A DNA stretch of 64,000 nt. It comes from Nocardia araoensis NBRC 100135. GTDB taxonomy: Bacteria > Actinomycetota > Actinomycetes > Mycobacteriales > Mycobacteriaceae. Location of the stretch: the NCBI RefSeq assembly GCF_000308435.1, contig NZ_BAFR01000218.1, positions 1 through 64,000 of the forward strand, given 5' to 3'. A program made the position numbers and the translations under genes. Below, in pieces: positions 16,459 through 24,568 of this stretch; the stretch's first letter is position 1; each line of letters begins with the position of its first letter. The notes below the pieces were generated by a model. That model made no database searches, was not told where the DNA came from, and saw only the letters and a program-made list of their open reading frames with translations.

Positions 16459-17909
16459 ACCCGGCTCCCGTTCGACTCCGCGCGTTCGGCGTGCAGCCGC
16501 CGCGGGTCCGCCTCCGGCAGCACCGCGAGCAGCACGTCGGCCCCGGAAGCGGTCAGCACATCGATCAGCCCGTGCGCGGCGGTCAACTCCACCGTGTCGG
16601 CGGGCGAGTCGACCACGACGACGAGCACCGGATCGGCGGCCGGGCCGTCGCCCTCCCCGCCGCTGTCGACACCGTCGTCGGTGATCGTCACGGCGGCAGC
16701 GCGGCGCGCCGGATCGGCGACCAGCCCCGCCAGGTCGGCCTCGAACAGGTCCAGCGAGGTCGCGGGCCACTGCGCGTTGTACAGGTAACGCGGCGCGGTA
16801 TCCCCCGGCTCGGGCGCGACGAACCGGAACCCCCGCCGCAACGGGTACCCCGGCTCGTCGAGCACGTACGCGGGCGATCGCGTGGTGGTCTGGTAACGCG
16901 TGGGCGTTCCCGACTCGGCGAGCAGCGCCGCCAACCGCAGGGGCAGGTACATCAACTCCTCGTGCCCCAGCACGATGACGGGCCGACCCGGGAAATCCGC
17001 ATCGAGCCGAGCGGTGAGCACCCGGCCCGCGTCCAGCAGCGCGGCCTCGAAGGCCTCGGTATCGGAGGCGAGGATGCCGTGCCTGCCGCCCTCCGGCACG
17101 GCGCTCGGCCAGGGGAGTTCGACGCGCCCGAACGAACCGCTGTGCCCCGCGGTCGGGTTCAGCCGCGGTTCGGGAAGGGCGCCGACCGCGTCCACCAGCC
17201 CGTCGGGCAGCGACGCGCGGCCGGTGGCCAGACACACCGTGTCGATGCGTGCCCCGAGTTCGGCTGCGGTGGCGTCGAATTCGGCCCGGTCGGCATCGGT
17301 GCGCAGATCGACCAGCGACGCGAGCACATAGTGCGCGCGCGGCGCGAAGGCGTGCAGCGCCCGCACCGCGTCGATCGCGGTGGCGCCGGTGGAGATCTCG
17401 TCGTCCACCAGCACCAGCGGCAGATCGTTGACGAAGATGTCGGCAGGCGCCGGTTGCAGCAGGTGCGAGGTGGCGTGCGAGTGACCCTCCTCGAATCCGG
17501 CGAGCGTCGGCGCGTGCGGCACCGCGCGCCGAGTCGAATGCAGGTAGCAACTCGCACCGATTCGCGCCGCCACGCAGTGGCCGAGACCGGTTGCCGTTTC
17601 GGCGAAACCGAGCACGACAGCTTCGCGCTCACCGAGTACCGCGCGGACCAGATCGCCCAGGTGATCGCCCGCGCCGAGCACCACCCGCGGATCGGTCGGC
17701 AGGTGCTTGCCGAGCACGGTGGAGACCAGCAGGTGCGCCCTGCGCCGATTGTTGTGACGCACCCCCGGCTGCACCAGGGTCGTGATGGGCAGCCGCGCCG
17801 TGCGCAGCCGGTCCCGATCGCGCACCGCATCGTGATGTAGTCCGATACCGAGAACTCTTGTTGCCCAGGGTGTTTCGTTGTCGCCGAGATCGGTCGCGCT
17901 CCGGCTCAT
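16455..17909 (-). CDS. Ter-module phosphoribosyltransferase (PRTase_2 plus TRSP-type C-terminus)
   Basis: 484 residues. The PRPP-binding loop VLVDDEISTGATA (about 166-178) is textbook type I PRTase. The C-terminal half from about 250 (GRVELPWPSAVPEGGRHGIL, VIVLGHEELMYLPLRLAALL, PAYVLDEPGYPLRRG) fits the TRSP domain found after PRTase_2. ATG 17909 overlaps the CitE-like stop by four bases. Reaction is presumably transfer of a base-like group to or from PRPP; substrate unknown. Confidence 0.8.
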   Translation of the reverse strand: MSRSATDLGDNETPWATRVLGIGLHHDAVRDRDRLRTARLPITTLVQPGVRHNNRRRAHLLVSTVLGKHLPTDPRVVLGAGDHLGDLVRAVLGEREAVVLGFAETATGLGHCVAARIGASCYLHSTRRAVPHAPTLAGFEEGHSHATSHLLQPAPADIFVNDLPLVLVDDEISTGATAIDAVRALHAFAPRAHYVLASLVDLRTDADRAEFDATAAELGARIDTVCLATGRASLPDGLVDAVGALPEPRLNPTAGHSGSFGRVELPWPSAVPEGGRHGILASDTEAFEAALLDAGRVLTARLDADFPGRPVIVLGHEELMYLPLRLAALLAESGTPTRYQTTTRSPAYVLDEPGYPLRRGFRFVAPEPGDTAPRYLYNAQWPATSLDLFEADLAGLVADPARRAAAVTITDDGVDSGGEGDGPAADPVLVVVVDSPADTVELTAAHGLIDVLTASGADVLLAVLPEADPRRLHAERAESNGSRV

Positions 17910-19120
17910 ACGGTGACCAACGCCGTCAGCAGATCCACGAACGACACTCCCTTGTTCGCCACCCCGAACACCCGCGCGCGCAACAGAGTCTGCCGCGCCC
18001 AGCTGCGATGCGGCCGCATCTCGTTCATCTTGTTCCGGTAGCCGGAGGCCGCCACGCCGCCGACGTCGTCGCGCAGGATGTCCAGCGCGTCCGAGTACTC
18101 CTCGTGCGTCACCACCGACAGCGCGTGCACGGCCGCGACGTGGGACGGATGGATCACGGTCTTGCCCTGGATGCCGTTGGCCCGATCCAGCGTGATCTCC
18201 CGCAGCAAGCCGTCCAGATCACGGCTGACCAGGTACTGGCGGAACGGCACCGCGTCGGATTCCTCGAACGGCGCGGTCCGCAGCAATGGCCGGAACATCC
18301 GTTCGTGATCGGCGAAGTATTCCCACACCGGCCCCGTGATGACGAAACCGGTTCCGTCCGCGCGCCCCAGGTAGTTCACGATGTCGGCGATGACGTCGGC
18401 GACCACGCGTACGTCATAGATGGTCAGGTCGCGGTCGCGCCGGATGCCGAAGGTCGAGCACATGTCGGTCGCGCCGACCCGCACCGCCAGCACCCGGTCC
18501 CGGTGCGCGGCCAGCAGCGCCGCGATCTGGGTGAGCTCGTAATCGCGGGTCTCCCGGTGCACCAAACCCGGCGACTCCAGCACCGGCATCCCGTACAGCG
18601 GCCGGTCCACCCGCTGGGCCGCCACGTTCAGCGCGTTGAGGTATTTCGGGCCGGTCACGCTGTCGAACTTGGGGAACACGAACCCGGTCAGCACCTTCGC
18701 GCCCGGCCCGAGTTGCTCGACGATCTCGGTGATCGTGTCCGCGTCGCGCACCCGCACGAACAGCAGCGGATTCGCGTCGTGGCTGCCCGCCAGCAGATCC
18801 AGCGTGGCGACGGTCTGTCGCTTGGCGTATTCCACCTCGTGATCGGCCACGGCGTCCTCGAGGTCGATCACCATCGAACACACGCCGCGCCCGGCCCGCC
18901 TGCCGATCGTCAACGCGAGATCGGGCCTGGTCGCGGGCGCGTACAGCGTCGCGCCGAGACCGATCGCGAGTAATTCGCGGTCGGTGTTGTCGTCGCCGAA
19001 CGGTTCGGGCTGCCGGTGGAAAAGACGCCTCGCCTCTGGGCCGTGCAACTGCCGGAAGTGGCGCAGCGGCATTCGCTTCCGCAGGGAAACCTCCTGCTGG
19101 ACGGCGATGCCTGCGGTCAT
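17906..19120 (-). CDS. HpcH/HpaI aldolase/citrate lyase-like protein (CitE-like) of the Ter module
   Basis: 404 residues with the TIM-barrel pattern LYAPATRPDLA, SMVIDLEDAV (acidic metal site), FVFPKFDS, GMPVLESPGLV, VRVGATDMCSTFG and GKTVIHPSHV. These proteins make or break C-C bonds next to a CoA or keto acid. It is 13 bases downstream of the coiled-coil gene and overlaps the PRTase gene by four bases, second of five leftward genes. Confidence 0.82.
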   Translation of the reverse strand: MTAGIAVQQEVSLRKRMPLRHFRQLHGPEARRLFHRQPEPFGDDNTDRELLAIGLGATLYAPATRPDLALTIGRRAGRGVCSMVIDLEDAVADHEVEYAKRQTVATLDLLAGSHDANPLLFVRVRDADTITEIVEQLGPGAKVLTGFVFPKFDSVTGPKYLNALNVAAQRVDRPLYGMPVLESPGLVHRETRDYELTQIAALLAAHRDRVLAVRVGATDMCSTFGIRRDRDLTIYDVRVVADVIADIVNYLGRADGTGFVITGPVWEYFADHERMFRPLLRTAPFEESDAVPFRQYLVSRDLDGLLREITLDRANGIQGKTVIHPSHVAAVHALSVVTHEEYSDALDILRDDVGGVAASGYRNKMNEMRPHRSWARQTLLRARVFGVANKGVSFVDLLTALVTV

Positions 19121-19133
19121 CGTTGCCCCATCC

Positions 19134-20351
19134 TCATTCTCGTCGTGGTCCTGCTTGTTTTCTCATTCGATCCACTACCCCGGCTATGAATTCGGTGACG
19201 GCATCCAGTTCCGTCACATAGGCCCAGTAGTCGGGGTGGCGCCCCGACAGTGTTTCGCTGATTCGGTCGATTCGTGCCGCTTGCGCGTCGAGCACCGAGC
19301 CCCATTCGGCGACGAGCCCGCGGCTCACCGCGAGCATCTGCGCGTCCCGCAGCCGGAATCGTACGGCCTTGGCCTGTTCTTGCGGGTCGGACCGAATCGC
19401 ACGCAGCAGGGCGAGCCGCTTGGTGACGGCGTCGACTCGCTGCTCGGCCTCGGTGAGGAACCCGCGCGCGGATGTGGTCAGATCAAGTGCAAACTCCGGA
19501 TTGTTCTCTGCCGCCGCCGCACGCGCCCTGCCCAGGGCCGCGTCCGCGGCCTCGATGGCTCGCTGACTTTCCCGCTCATTGTTAGCCAGATCGGCCGAAC
19601 TCGCAGCATTGAACTCGCGCAGCAGCGCCGAGAACGCCTGTGGAACGCCTTCGGCCCTGGTCCGGGCGGCGGCAATGCGGGTTGTCACCGACGATATCGC
19701 GGTGTTCGCCGCCGCGGCCCGAGATGGCGCTTGCGCCAAAGCTTCCGCAAGCTCCTTGGTGGCCGCCTGCAGGCGGTTCGCGGCTTCCCGCACAGCGCCC
19801 GAGGCCGCGCCCGAACCCGCCGCCTCCAGTGTGACCAGCGCCTCATCGACCGCCGCCGCGTGCCTGCGCACCGAGGGATAGTCCGCGAACTCCGATTCGG
19901 CCGCCCGGCCGCGCACACCGGCCGCGTCGACCTTCACCTGCTGAACCAACCGCGGCACCGCGCCGAGTACGGCCACCGCCTCTTCCAGCTTGCTCTGGTC
20001 GCCGCGATAGAACTCGTCGACCGCGCGCGCCGCGTCGGTCAGTTGCCGCACCGCGGCGTCGACGCGTTCCCGACCCTGCGGCACCTGCGGGCCGCCCTGC
20101 TGCGCGGCCTCGAGTTCCTCGCTCAGCGTCAGATAGACTTCCGCGGCGCCATAGCACCTGTGCCGCACCGGTTCCCAGCGCGCGCCCGTGCGTCGTTCCG
20201 GAAAGATCTGATCGGCGGCGTCCACCGCCGCCTCGGCCGCGCTCTGGCGCCGGTCCATGTCGAGGAACGCCGTCGCCAGCGTCGCGCGGGCATGTTCGAT
20301 CCACTCGTCGTTTCCCGACGAACGGAACCATCCACGCATCCGGCCTGCCAC
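19134..20351 (-). CDS. Long helical coiled-coil protein, first gene of the Ter biosynthetic operon
   Basis: 405 residues, almost entirely Ala/Glu/Arg-rich helix with regular heptad character from about 60 to 350 and no recognisable catalytic motif or membrane span. A short basic N-terminus (VAGRMRGWFRSSGNDEW) could touch lipid or nucleic acid. GTG 20351 is used; ATG 20339 (MRGWFRSS) is an alternative. Operon position suggests a scaffold role (inference). Divergent from the TerD gene at 20496. Confidence 0.65.
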   Translation of the reverse strand: MAGRMRGWFRSSGNDEWIEHARATLATAFLDMDRRQSAAEAAVDAADQIFPERRTGARWEPVRHRCYGAAEVYLTLSEELEAAQQGGPQVPQGRERVDAAVRQLTDAARAVDEFYRGDQSKLEEAVAVLGAVPRLVQQVKVDAAGVRGRAAESEFADYPSVRRHAAAVDEALVTLEAAGSGAASGAVREAANRLQAATKELAEALAQAPSRAAAANTAISSVTTRIAAARTRAEGVPQAFSALLREFNAASSADLANNERESQRAIEAADAALGRARAAAAENNPEFALDLTTSARGFLTEAEQRVDAVTKRLALLRAIRSDPQEQAKAVRFRLRDAQMLAVSRGLVAEWGSVLDAQAARIDRISETLSGRHPDYWAYVTELDAVTEFIAGVVDRMRKQAGPRRE

Positions 20352-20495
20352 GCCCCGATGGTAGGAGATCTTCCTGTTCGCCGGGGGTTACGCGGGTTCC
20401 TACGCAAGTTCGCGGAAACCTACTACTGTCGATGGCGTCCCCGGCGATTCGGACATGCTGGGAACCAATGACGGACTATTGAAAGGGAATCCCGC

Positions 20496-21071
20496 ATGGG
20501 TGTCAGTTTGTCCAAGGGCGGCAATGTCTCGCTGACCAAGGCGGCGCCTAACCTCACTGCTGTCTCGGTCGGCCTGGGGTGGGATGTGCGGACCACCACC
20601 GGCACCGACTTCGACCTCGACGCCAGCGCGATCGCGACGGGCGCGGACAAGAAGGTCCTGTCCGACCAGCACTTCGTCTTCTTCAACAACCTGCGTTCCC
20701 CCGAGGGCTCGATCGAGCACGCGGGCGACAACCGGACCGGCGAGGGTGAGGGCGACGACGAGGTCATCAACGTCGACCTGGCGAACACCCCGCCCACGAT
20801 CGAGAGCATCTTCTTCCCGGTCTCGATCTACGACGCCGACTCCCGTTCGCAGTCCTTCGGCCAGGTCCGCAACGCCTACATCCGCGTCGTGGACCGCAGC
20901 AACGGCGAGGAGCTGGCGCGCTACGACCTCACCGAGGACGCCTCGACCGAGACCGCCATGGTCTTCGGCGAGCTGTACCGCAACGGCGCGGAGTGGAAGT
21001 TCCGCGCGATCGGCCAGGGCTACGCCTCCGGCCTGGCGGGCATCGCCCGTGACTACGGCGTGAACGTCTAA
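20496..21071 (+). CDS. terD: TerD-family stress protein
   Basis: 191 residues, a single complete TerD domain of usual length. It starts MGVSLSKGGNVSLTK, has the calcium-binding acidic run GDNRTGEGEGDDEVINVDL (78-96) and ends FRAIGQGYASGLAGIARDYGV. TerD/TerE proteins act in tellurite, oxidative and phage stress in the cytoplasm or at the membrane. GAAAGGGAA precedes the ATG. A -10-like TACTGT sits at 20424-20429. Followed by a hairpin, then the TerC-like gene. Confidence 0.93.
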   Translation: MGVSLSKGGNVSLTKAAPNLTAVSVGLGWDVRTTTGTDFDLDASAIATGADKKVLSDQHFVFFNNLRSPEGSIEHAGDNRTGEGEGDDEVINVDLANTPPTIESIFFPVSIYDADSRSQSFGQVRNAYIRVVDRSNGEELARYDLTEDASTETAMVFGELYRNGAEWKFRAIGQGYASGLAGIARDYGVNV

Positions 21072-21090
21072 GGAGCACTTCGCTGCTCAC

Positions 21091-21114
21091 AGGGGGCCCG
21101 GCGACGGGCCCCCT
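21091..21114 (+). terminator. Hairpin after terD
   Basis: GGGGGCCCG at 21092-21100 pairs with CGGGCCCCC at 21105-21113 around a GCGA loop. No long U run follows, as is common in actinobacteria. It may reduce read-through into the TerC-like gene. Confidence 0.6.
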
Positions 21115-21230
21115 CGTCGTGCGACCAGGCATGCCGGCGCCCTGGGAGCAACGTTGGACAACCGGCGATCCAGCAGCCACGCTGGTAGCAACCGTCGCCG
21201 CCTCGTTTTTCACTCACGAAAGGTCCCAGC

Positions 21231-22328
21231 GTGGTCCTGCGCATATTCGGCATGTCCCTCGTCGTCACGGTGGTCTCGCTCGTCGTCGCGGTCGTGTACG
21301 GCGGACCGACCGCCCTCGCGCTCGCCGCGATCCTCGGCATCCTCGAGGTGTCGCTCTCGTTCGACAACGCCGTGATCAACGCCACCGTCCTGGAACGGAT
21401 GAGCGCGTTCTGGCAGCGGATCTTCCTCACCGTCGGCGTGCTGATCGCCGTGTTCGGCATGCGGCTGGTCTTCCCGCTGGCGATCGTGTGGATCACCGCG
21501 GGGCTGGACCCGGTGCGGGCCTTCGACCTGGCTCTCAACCCGCCCCCGGACGGCGCCCTGACCTTCCCCGACGGCAGCCCCAGCTACGAGAAATTGCTCA
21601 CCGACGCGCATCCGCAGATCGCGGCGTTCGGCGGCATGTTCCTGGCCCTGCTGTTCCTCAACTTCATCTTCGAGGAACGCGAGATCACCTGGCTGAGCTG
21701 GCTGGAGCGGCCGCTGGCCAAGGCGGGCAAGCTGGACATGCTCTCCGTCGTGGTCGCGGGCACGGGCCTGATCCTCACCGCGGAGTTCATCGCCGACGAG
21801 GCGGACCGATCGACCGTGCTGGTCGCGGGTCTGCTCGGCATGATCACTTACATCGCGGTGGACGGGCTCGGCTCCATGTTCCACACCGAGGAGCAGAGCG
21901 AAGGGCCGTCGGAGCTGGTCAAGGCCACCGGTAAGGCGGGCTTCTTCCTGTTCCTCTACCTGGAGGTGCTCGACGCGTCGTTCTCCTTCGACGGCGTGAT
22001 CGGCGCGTTCGCCATCACCTCCGACCCGATCATCATCGCGCTCGGCCTCGGCCTGATCGGCGCCATGTTCGTCCGGTCGATCACGGTGTACCTGGTCCGC
22101 AAGGGCACGCTGTCGGAATACGTCTACCTGGAGCACGGCGCGCACTGGGCGATCGGCGCGCTCGCGGCGATCCTGCTGGTCTCCATCGGCGTGCACATCA
22201 ACGAGGTCGTCACCGGCCTGGTCGGCGTCGCGTTCATCGGCGCGGCGTTCGTCACCAGCATCGTCCGCAACGGCCGAGCGGACGAAGAGGAACTGGACAG
22301 CGAACGGGAACCGACGCCGGTAGGCTGA
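21231..22328 (+). CDS. TerC-like integral membrane protein (DUF475)
   Basis: 365 residues with eight or nine membrane segments. The duplicated motif SLSFDNAVINA (41-51) and, in the second half, ASFSFDGVIGAF is typical of the TerC/DUF475 superfamily, which is thought to move or sense divalent metal ions. GTG 21231 has AAAGG in front. It sits between terD and the TerA-like gene, so it supplies the membrane part of the Ter system. Confidence 0.88.
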   Translation: MVLRIFGMSLVVTVVSLVVAVVYGGPTALALAAILGILEVSLSFDNAVINATVLERMSAFWQRIFLTVGVLIAVFGMRLVFPLAIVWITAGLDPVRAFDLALNPPPDGALTFPDGSPSYEKLLTDAHPQIAAFGGMFLALLFLNFIFEEREITWLSWLERPLAKAGKLDMLSVVVAGTGLILTAEFIADEADRSTVLVAGLLGMITYIAVDGLGSMFHTEEQSEGPSELVKATGKAGFFLFLYLEVLDASFSFDGVIGAFAITSDPIIIALGLGLIGAMFVRSITVYLVRKGTLSEYVYLEHGAHWAIGALAAILLVSIGVHINEVVTGLVGVAFIGAAFVTSIVRNGRADEEELDSEREPTPVG

Positions 22329-22356
22329 TTCCCGGCAAGCAGCCGAAGACCCGTTG

Positions 22357-22392
22357 CGGCAGCGGCCCCATCCCGAGGGATGGCCGCTGCCG
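22357..22392 (+). terminator. Strong hairpin between TerC-like and TerA-like genes
   Basis: CGGCAGCGGCC and CATCCC on the left pair with GGGATG and GGCCGCTGCCG on the right. It is followed by TTCTCGTTT. It lies 29 bases after the TerC-like stop. Confidence 0.65.
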
Positions 22393-22422
22393 TTCTCGTT
22401 TGCACGGAGGGGGGATCGCGCC

Positions 22423-23046
22423 ATGGCGATCAACGACAACCCCGGCGGCGTCAACCTGTCCAGGGTGACCCTGTCGAAGGCGACACCGAGCATCAATCTG
22501 ACCAAGCCGGGTGAGCAGCAGGGCACCATGCGGGTCAACCTGAACTGGTCGAGCGGACCCAGGGGATTCTTCCGCCGCTCCAAGCCCATCGATCTGGACC
22601 TCGGCTGCCTCTACGAACTGTCCAATGGCGCCAAGGGTGTCGTGCAGGCGATCGGCAACAACTTCGGCACGCTGGAGGCCGAGCCCTACATCCGGCTCGA
22701 CGGCGACGATCGCAGCGGTTCGGCCGCCGCTGGCGAGAACTTGCACATCGACCTCGCCCGGCCCGAGTTGTTCCGGCGCATCCTGATCTTCGCGTTCATC
22801 TACGAGGGCGTACCGAACTGGGCCGCCGCCGACGGCGTGGTGACGCTCTACCCCACAGCCGGTCCGCAGATCGAGGTGCGCCTCGATTCTCCGGTGGACG
22901 GCGCTCGTTCCTGCGCCATCGCCCTGTTGCAGAACCAGGGCGCCGGGATCACCGTGCACCGGGAAGTGCACTACGTCAACGGCGCCCAGCGCGAACTCGA
23001 CCAGGCATACCAGTGGGGCATGCAGTGGCAGGCCGGGCGCAAGTAG
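22423..23046 (+). CDS. TerA/TerD-like tellurium resistance protein
   Basis: 207 residues. The N-terminus (VNLSRVTLSKATPSINLTKP) repeats the TerD entry strand, then PIDLDLGCLYELSNG, LDGDDRSGSAAAGENLHIDL and RILIFAFIYEG follow the TerA-type variant in which the acidic loop is shorter. GGAGGGGGG precedes the ATG 22423. It is the last rightward gene of the Ter locus and is convergent with the EamA transporter. Confidence 0.82.
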   Translation: MAINDNPGGVNLSRVTLSKATPSINLTKPGEQQGTMRVNLNWSSGPRGFFRRSKPIDLDLGCLYELSNGAKGVVQAIGNNFGTLEAEPYIRLDGDDRSGSAAAGENLHIDLARPELFRRILIFAFIYEGVPNWAAADGVVTLYPTAGPQIEVRLDSPVDGARSCAIALLQNQGAGITVHREVHYVNGAQRELDQAYQWGMQWQAGRK

Positions 23047-23047
23047 G

Positions 23048-23950
23048 TCAACGCGGCACGGGCACCGGCTCTCGCGCGACGCCCGCCGACGACGTCGTCG
23101 GCTTGCGAGCCGCGAACACCAAGCCCACCAGGCCGATGGCCAGGCCCGCGACCGTCAACGGCCGCAACGGCTGATCGATCAGCAGCCAGGCCAGGATCGC
23201 GGTCACGGCGGGGGTCGCGAAGAACAACTTGCCGACCCTGGTCGCGTCCCATCGGCGCAGCATGGCGTTGAGCAGCAGGAACGCGGCCATGGAGTTCACC
23301 AGCACCATCCAGACGAGCGACCCGGCGAACCGGCCCGCGTCCGACACGTGCACTTGGCCCGACAGCCAGGTCAGCGCCCCGGCGATCGGCGCGCTGACCG
23401 CCACGTGCAGCGCCGTGGCGGCCCTCGGATCGACGGCGGGCGTGAACCGCTTCTGATACACGGTGCCGATGCTCAGCCCGAGAAGTCCCGCCACGCACAG
23501 CAGCAGTCCGACCAGGGAGAAGTGGGATTGGTCGAACACGGCGAGCGCTACTCCGACGCCGCCGATGCCGAAGCCGAACCACTGCCGCATCGTGACGACT
23601 TCGCCGATCAGTCCGGCGCACAACGCGATGACCACCGGATTCAAGCCCTGCACCAGCGCGATCACCGCCGCCGAGACATGTTCTGCCATCGCCGTGTAGA
23701 ACGCGCCGAACTGGACCATCTGCATGAGCAACCCGGCGACGAGCACGTGACGCAGTCGGCCGCCCCGCGGCCAGGTGACCCGCGCGATCAGAGCGTAGGC
23801 CGTGAGCAGCACTCCCGCGACAGCGAAGCGCACGAACAGCACCAATAGCGGCGGCGCGGCGCCGACCCCGATCACACCGGCGATGAACGCACTGCTCCAC
23901 AACACGACGAACAGCGGCTGCGCGGCCACCATCGCGAATCGGCTCTGCAC
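23048..23950 (-). CDS. EamA/DMT-superfamily transporter
   Basis: 300 residues with ten hydrophobic segments and the internal duplication of EamA proteins (first copy from PLFVVLWSSAFIAG, second from LLLCVAGLLGLSIGTVYQKRF). Probable metabolite or drug exporter; the substrate is unknown. It is divergent from the CGNR regulator gene and shares two identical-pattern operators with it, so control by that protein is likely. Confidence 0.87.
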   Translation of the reverse strand: MQSRFAMVAAQPLFVVLWSSAFIAGVIGVGAAPPLLVLFVRFAVAGVLLTAYALIARVTWPRGGRLRHVLVAGLLMQMVQFGAFYTAMAEHVSAAVIALVQGLNPVVIALCAGLIGEVVTMRQWFGFGIGGVGVALAVFDQSHFSLVGLLLCVAGLLGLSIGTVYQKRFTPAVDPRAATALHVAVSAPIAGALTWLSGQVHVSDAGRFAGSLVWMVLVNSMAAFLLLNAMLRRWDATRVGKLFFATPAVTAILAWLLIDQPLRPLTVAGLAIGLVGLVFAARKPTTSSAGVAREPVPVPR

Positions 23951-23965
23951 GGGACCCTCCTCGAC

Positions 23966-23984
23966 TAACCACCTTGGGTGGTTA
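23966..23984. promoter_or_regulatory. Operator copy 1, TAACC-N9-GGTTA, in the EamA/CGNR divergent region
   Basis: TAACCACC-TTG-GGTGGTTA is a perfect 19-base dyad, 15 bases upstream of the EamA start. A second copy with the same arms and spacer length begins 40 bases further right. Confidence 0.7.
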
Positions 23985-24005
23985 TCACGGTGGCATCCAG
24001 CCCAC

Positions 24006-24024
24006 TAACCTGTCAAGGCGGTTA
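24006..24024. promoter_or_regulatory. Operator copy 2, TAACC-N9-GGTTA
   Basis: TAACC-TGTCAAGGC-GGTTA ends 10 bases before the GTG of the CGNR gene. It shares arms and a nine-base spacer with copy 1. The 40-base offset is close to four helical turns, suiting cooperative binding on one face of the DNA. Confidence 0.65.
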
Positions 24025-24034
24025 CCATGAGCTG

Positions 24035-24568
24035 GTGTTCACCTTCGTGAGCGGCAACCTCGCCTTGGATTTCGCCGGCACCGTCAAGGCGCGCTCGACC
24101 ACGTTCGAAGACGTCCTCACCAGCCCCGCGATCCTGGACGACTGGATCGTCGCCGCCGGCCTGCTCGAGAGCCCCCCGTCCAGCGACGCGGACACCCTCG
24201 AGCGGGCGGTGCGCCTGCGCGAGGCGGCCTACCGCATGGCACTGGCCACCGCCAGCGGAAAAGCCTTCGACGACGACGACCGAGTGACGGTCAACGAGTT
24301 CGCCGGGGGCACCCCGCCCTCGATCAGCCTGCGCGGCGACGGTATGGTCGTCCGCTCCGGCGACGCCGACGCGGTCTTGACCGCCATCGCTCGATCCGCG
24401 ATCGAACTGATCGGCGGCGGGGCGCTCGTCAAAGAATGCGGGCGCGCCGCATGCACGCGGCTCTACGTGGACACTTCCCGCGGCGGATCACGCCGTTGGT
24501 GCGACATGACCCTGTGCGGCAACCGCGCCAAAAACGCCGCCTTCCGGGCCCGGCACGGTGGGTCCTAA
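24035..24568 (+). CDS. CGNR zinc-finger / ABATE-domain protein, likely transcription regulator
   Basis: 177 residues. The N-terminal part (SGNLALDFAGTVKARSTTFE, then LRLREAAYRM) is the ABATE domain. The C-terminus has ECGRAACTRLYVD, SRRWCDMTLCGNRAKNAAF: the four Cys and CGNR signature of the zinc finger. Such proteins are thought to be stress-responsive DNA-binding regulators. GTG 24035 is placed right after operator copy 2. The stop overlaps the end of the convergent GT87 gene by four bases. Confidence 0.87.
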   Translation: MFTFVSGNLALDFAGTVKARSTTFEDVLTSPAILDDWIVAAGLLESPPSSDADTLERAVRLREAAYRMALATASGKAFDDDDRVTVNEFAGGTPPSISLRGDGMVVRSGDADAVLTAIARSAIELIGGGALVKECGRAACTRLYVDTSRGGSRRWCDMTLCGNRAKNAAFRARHGGS

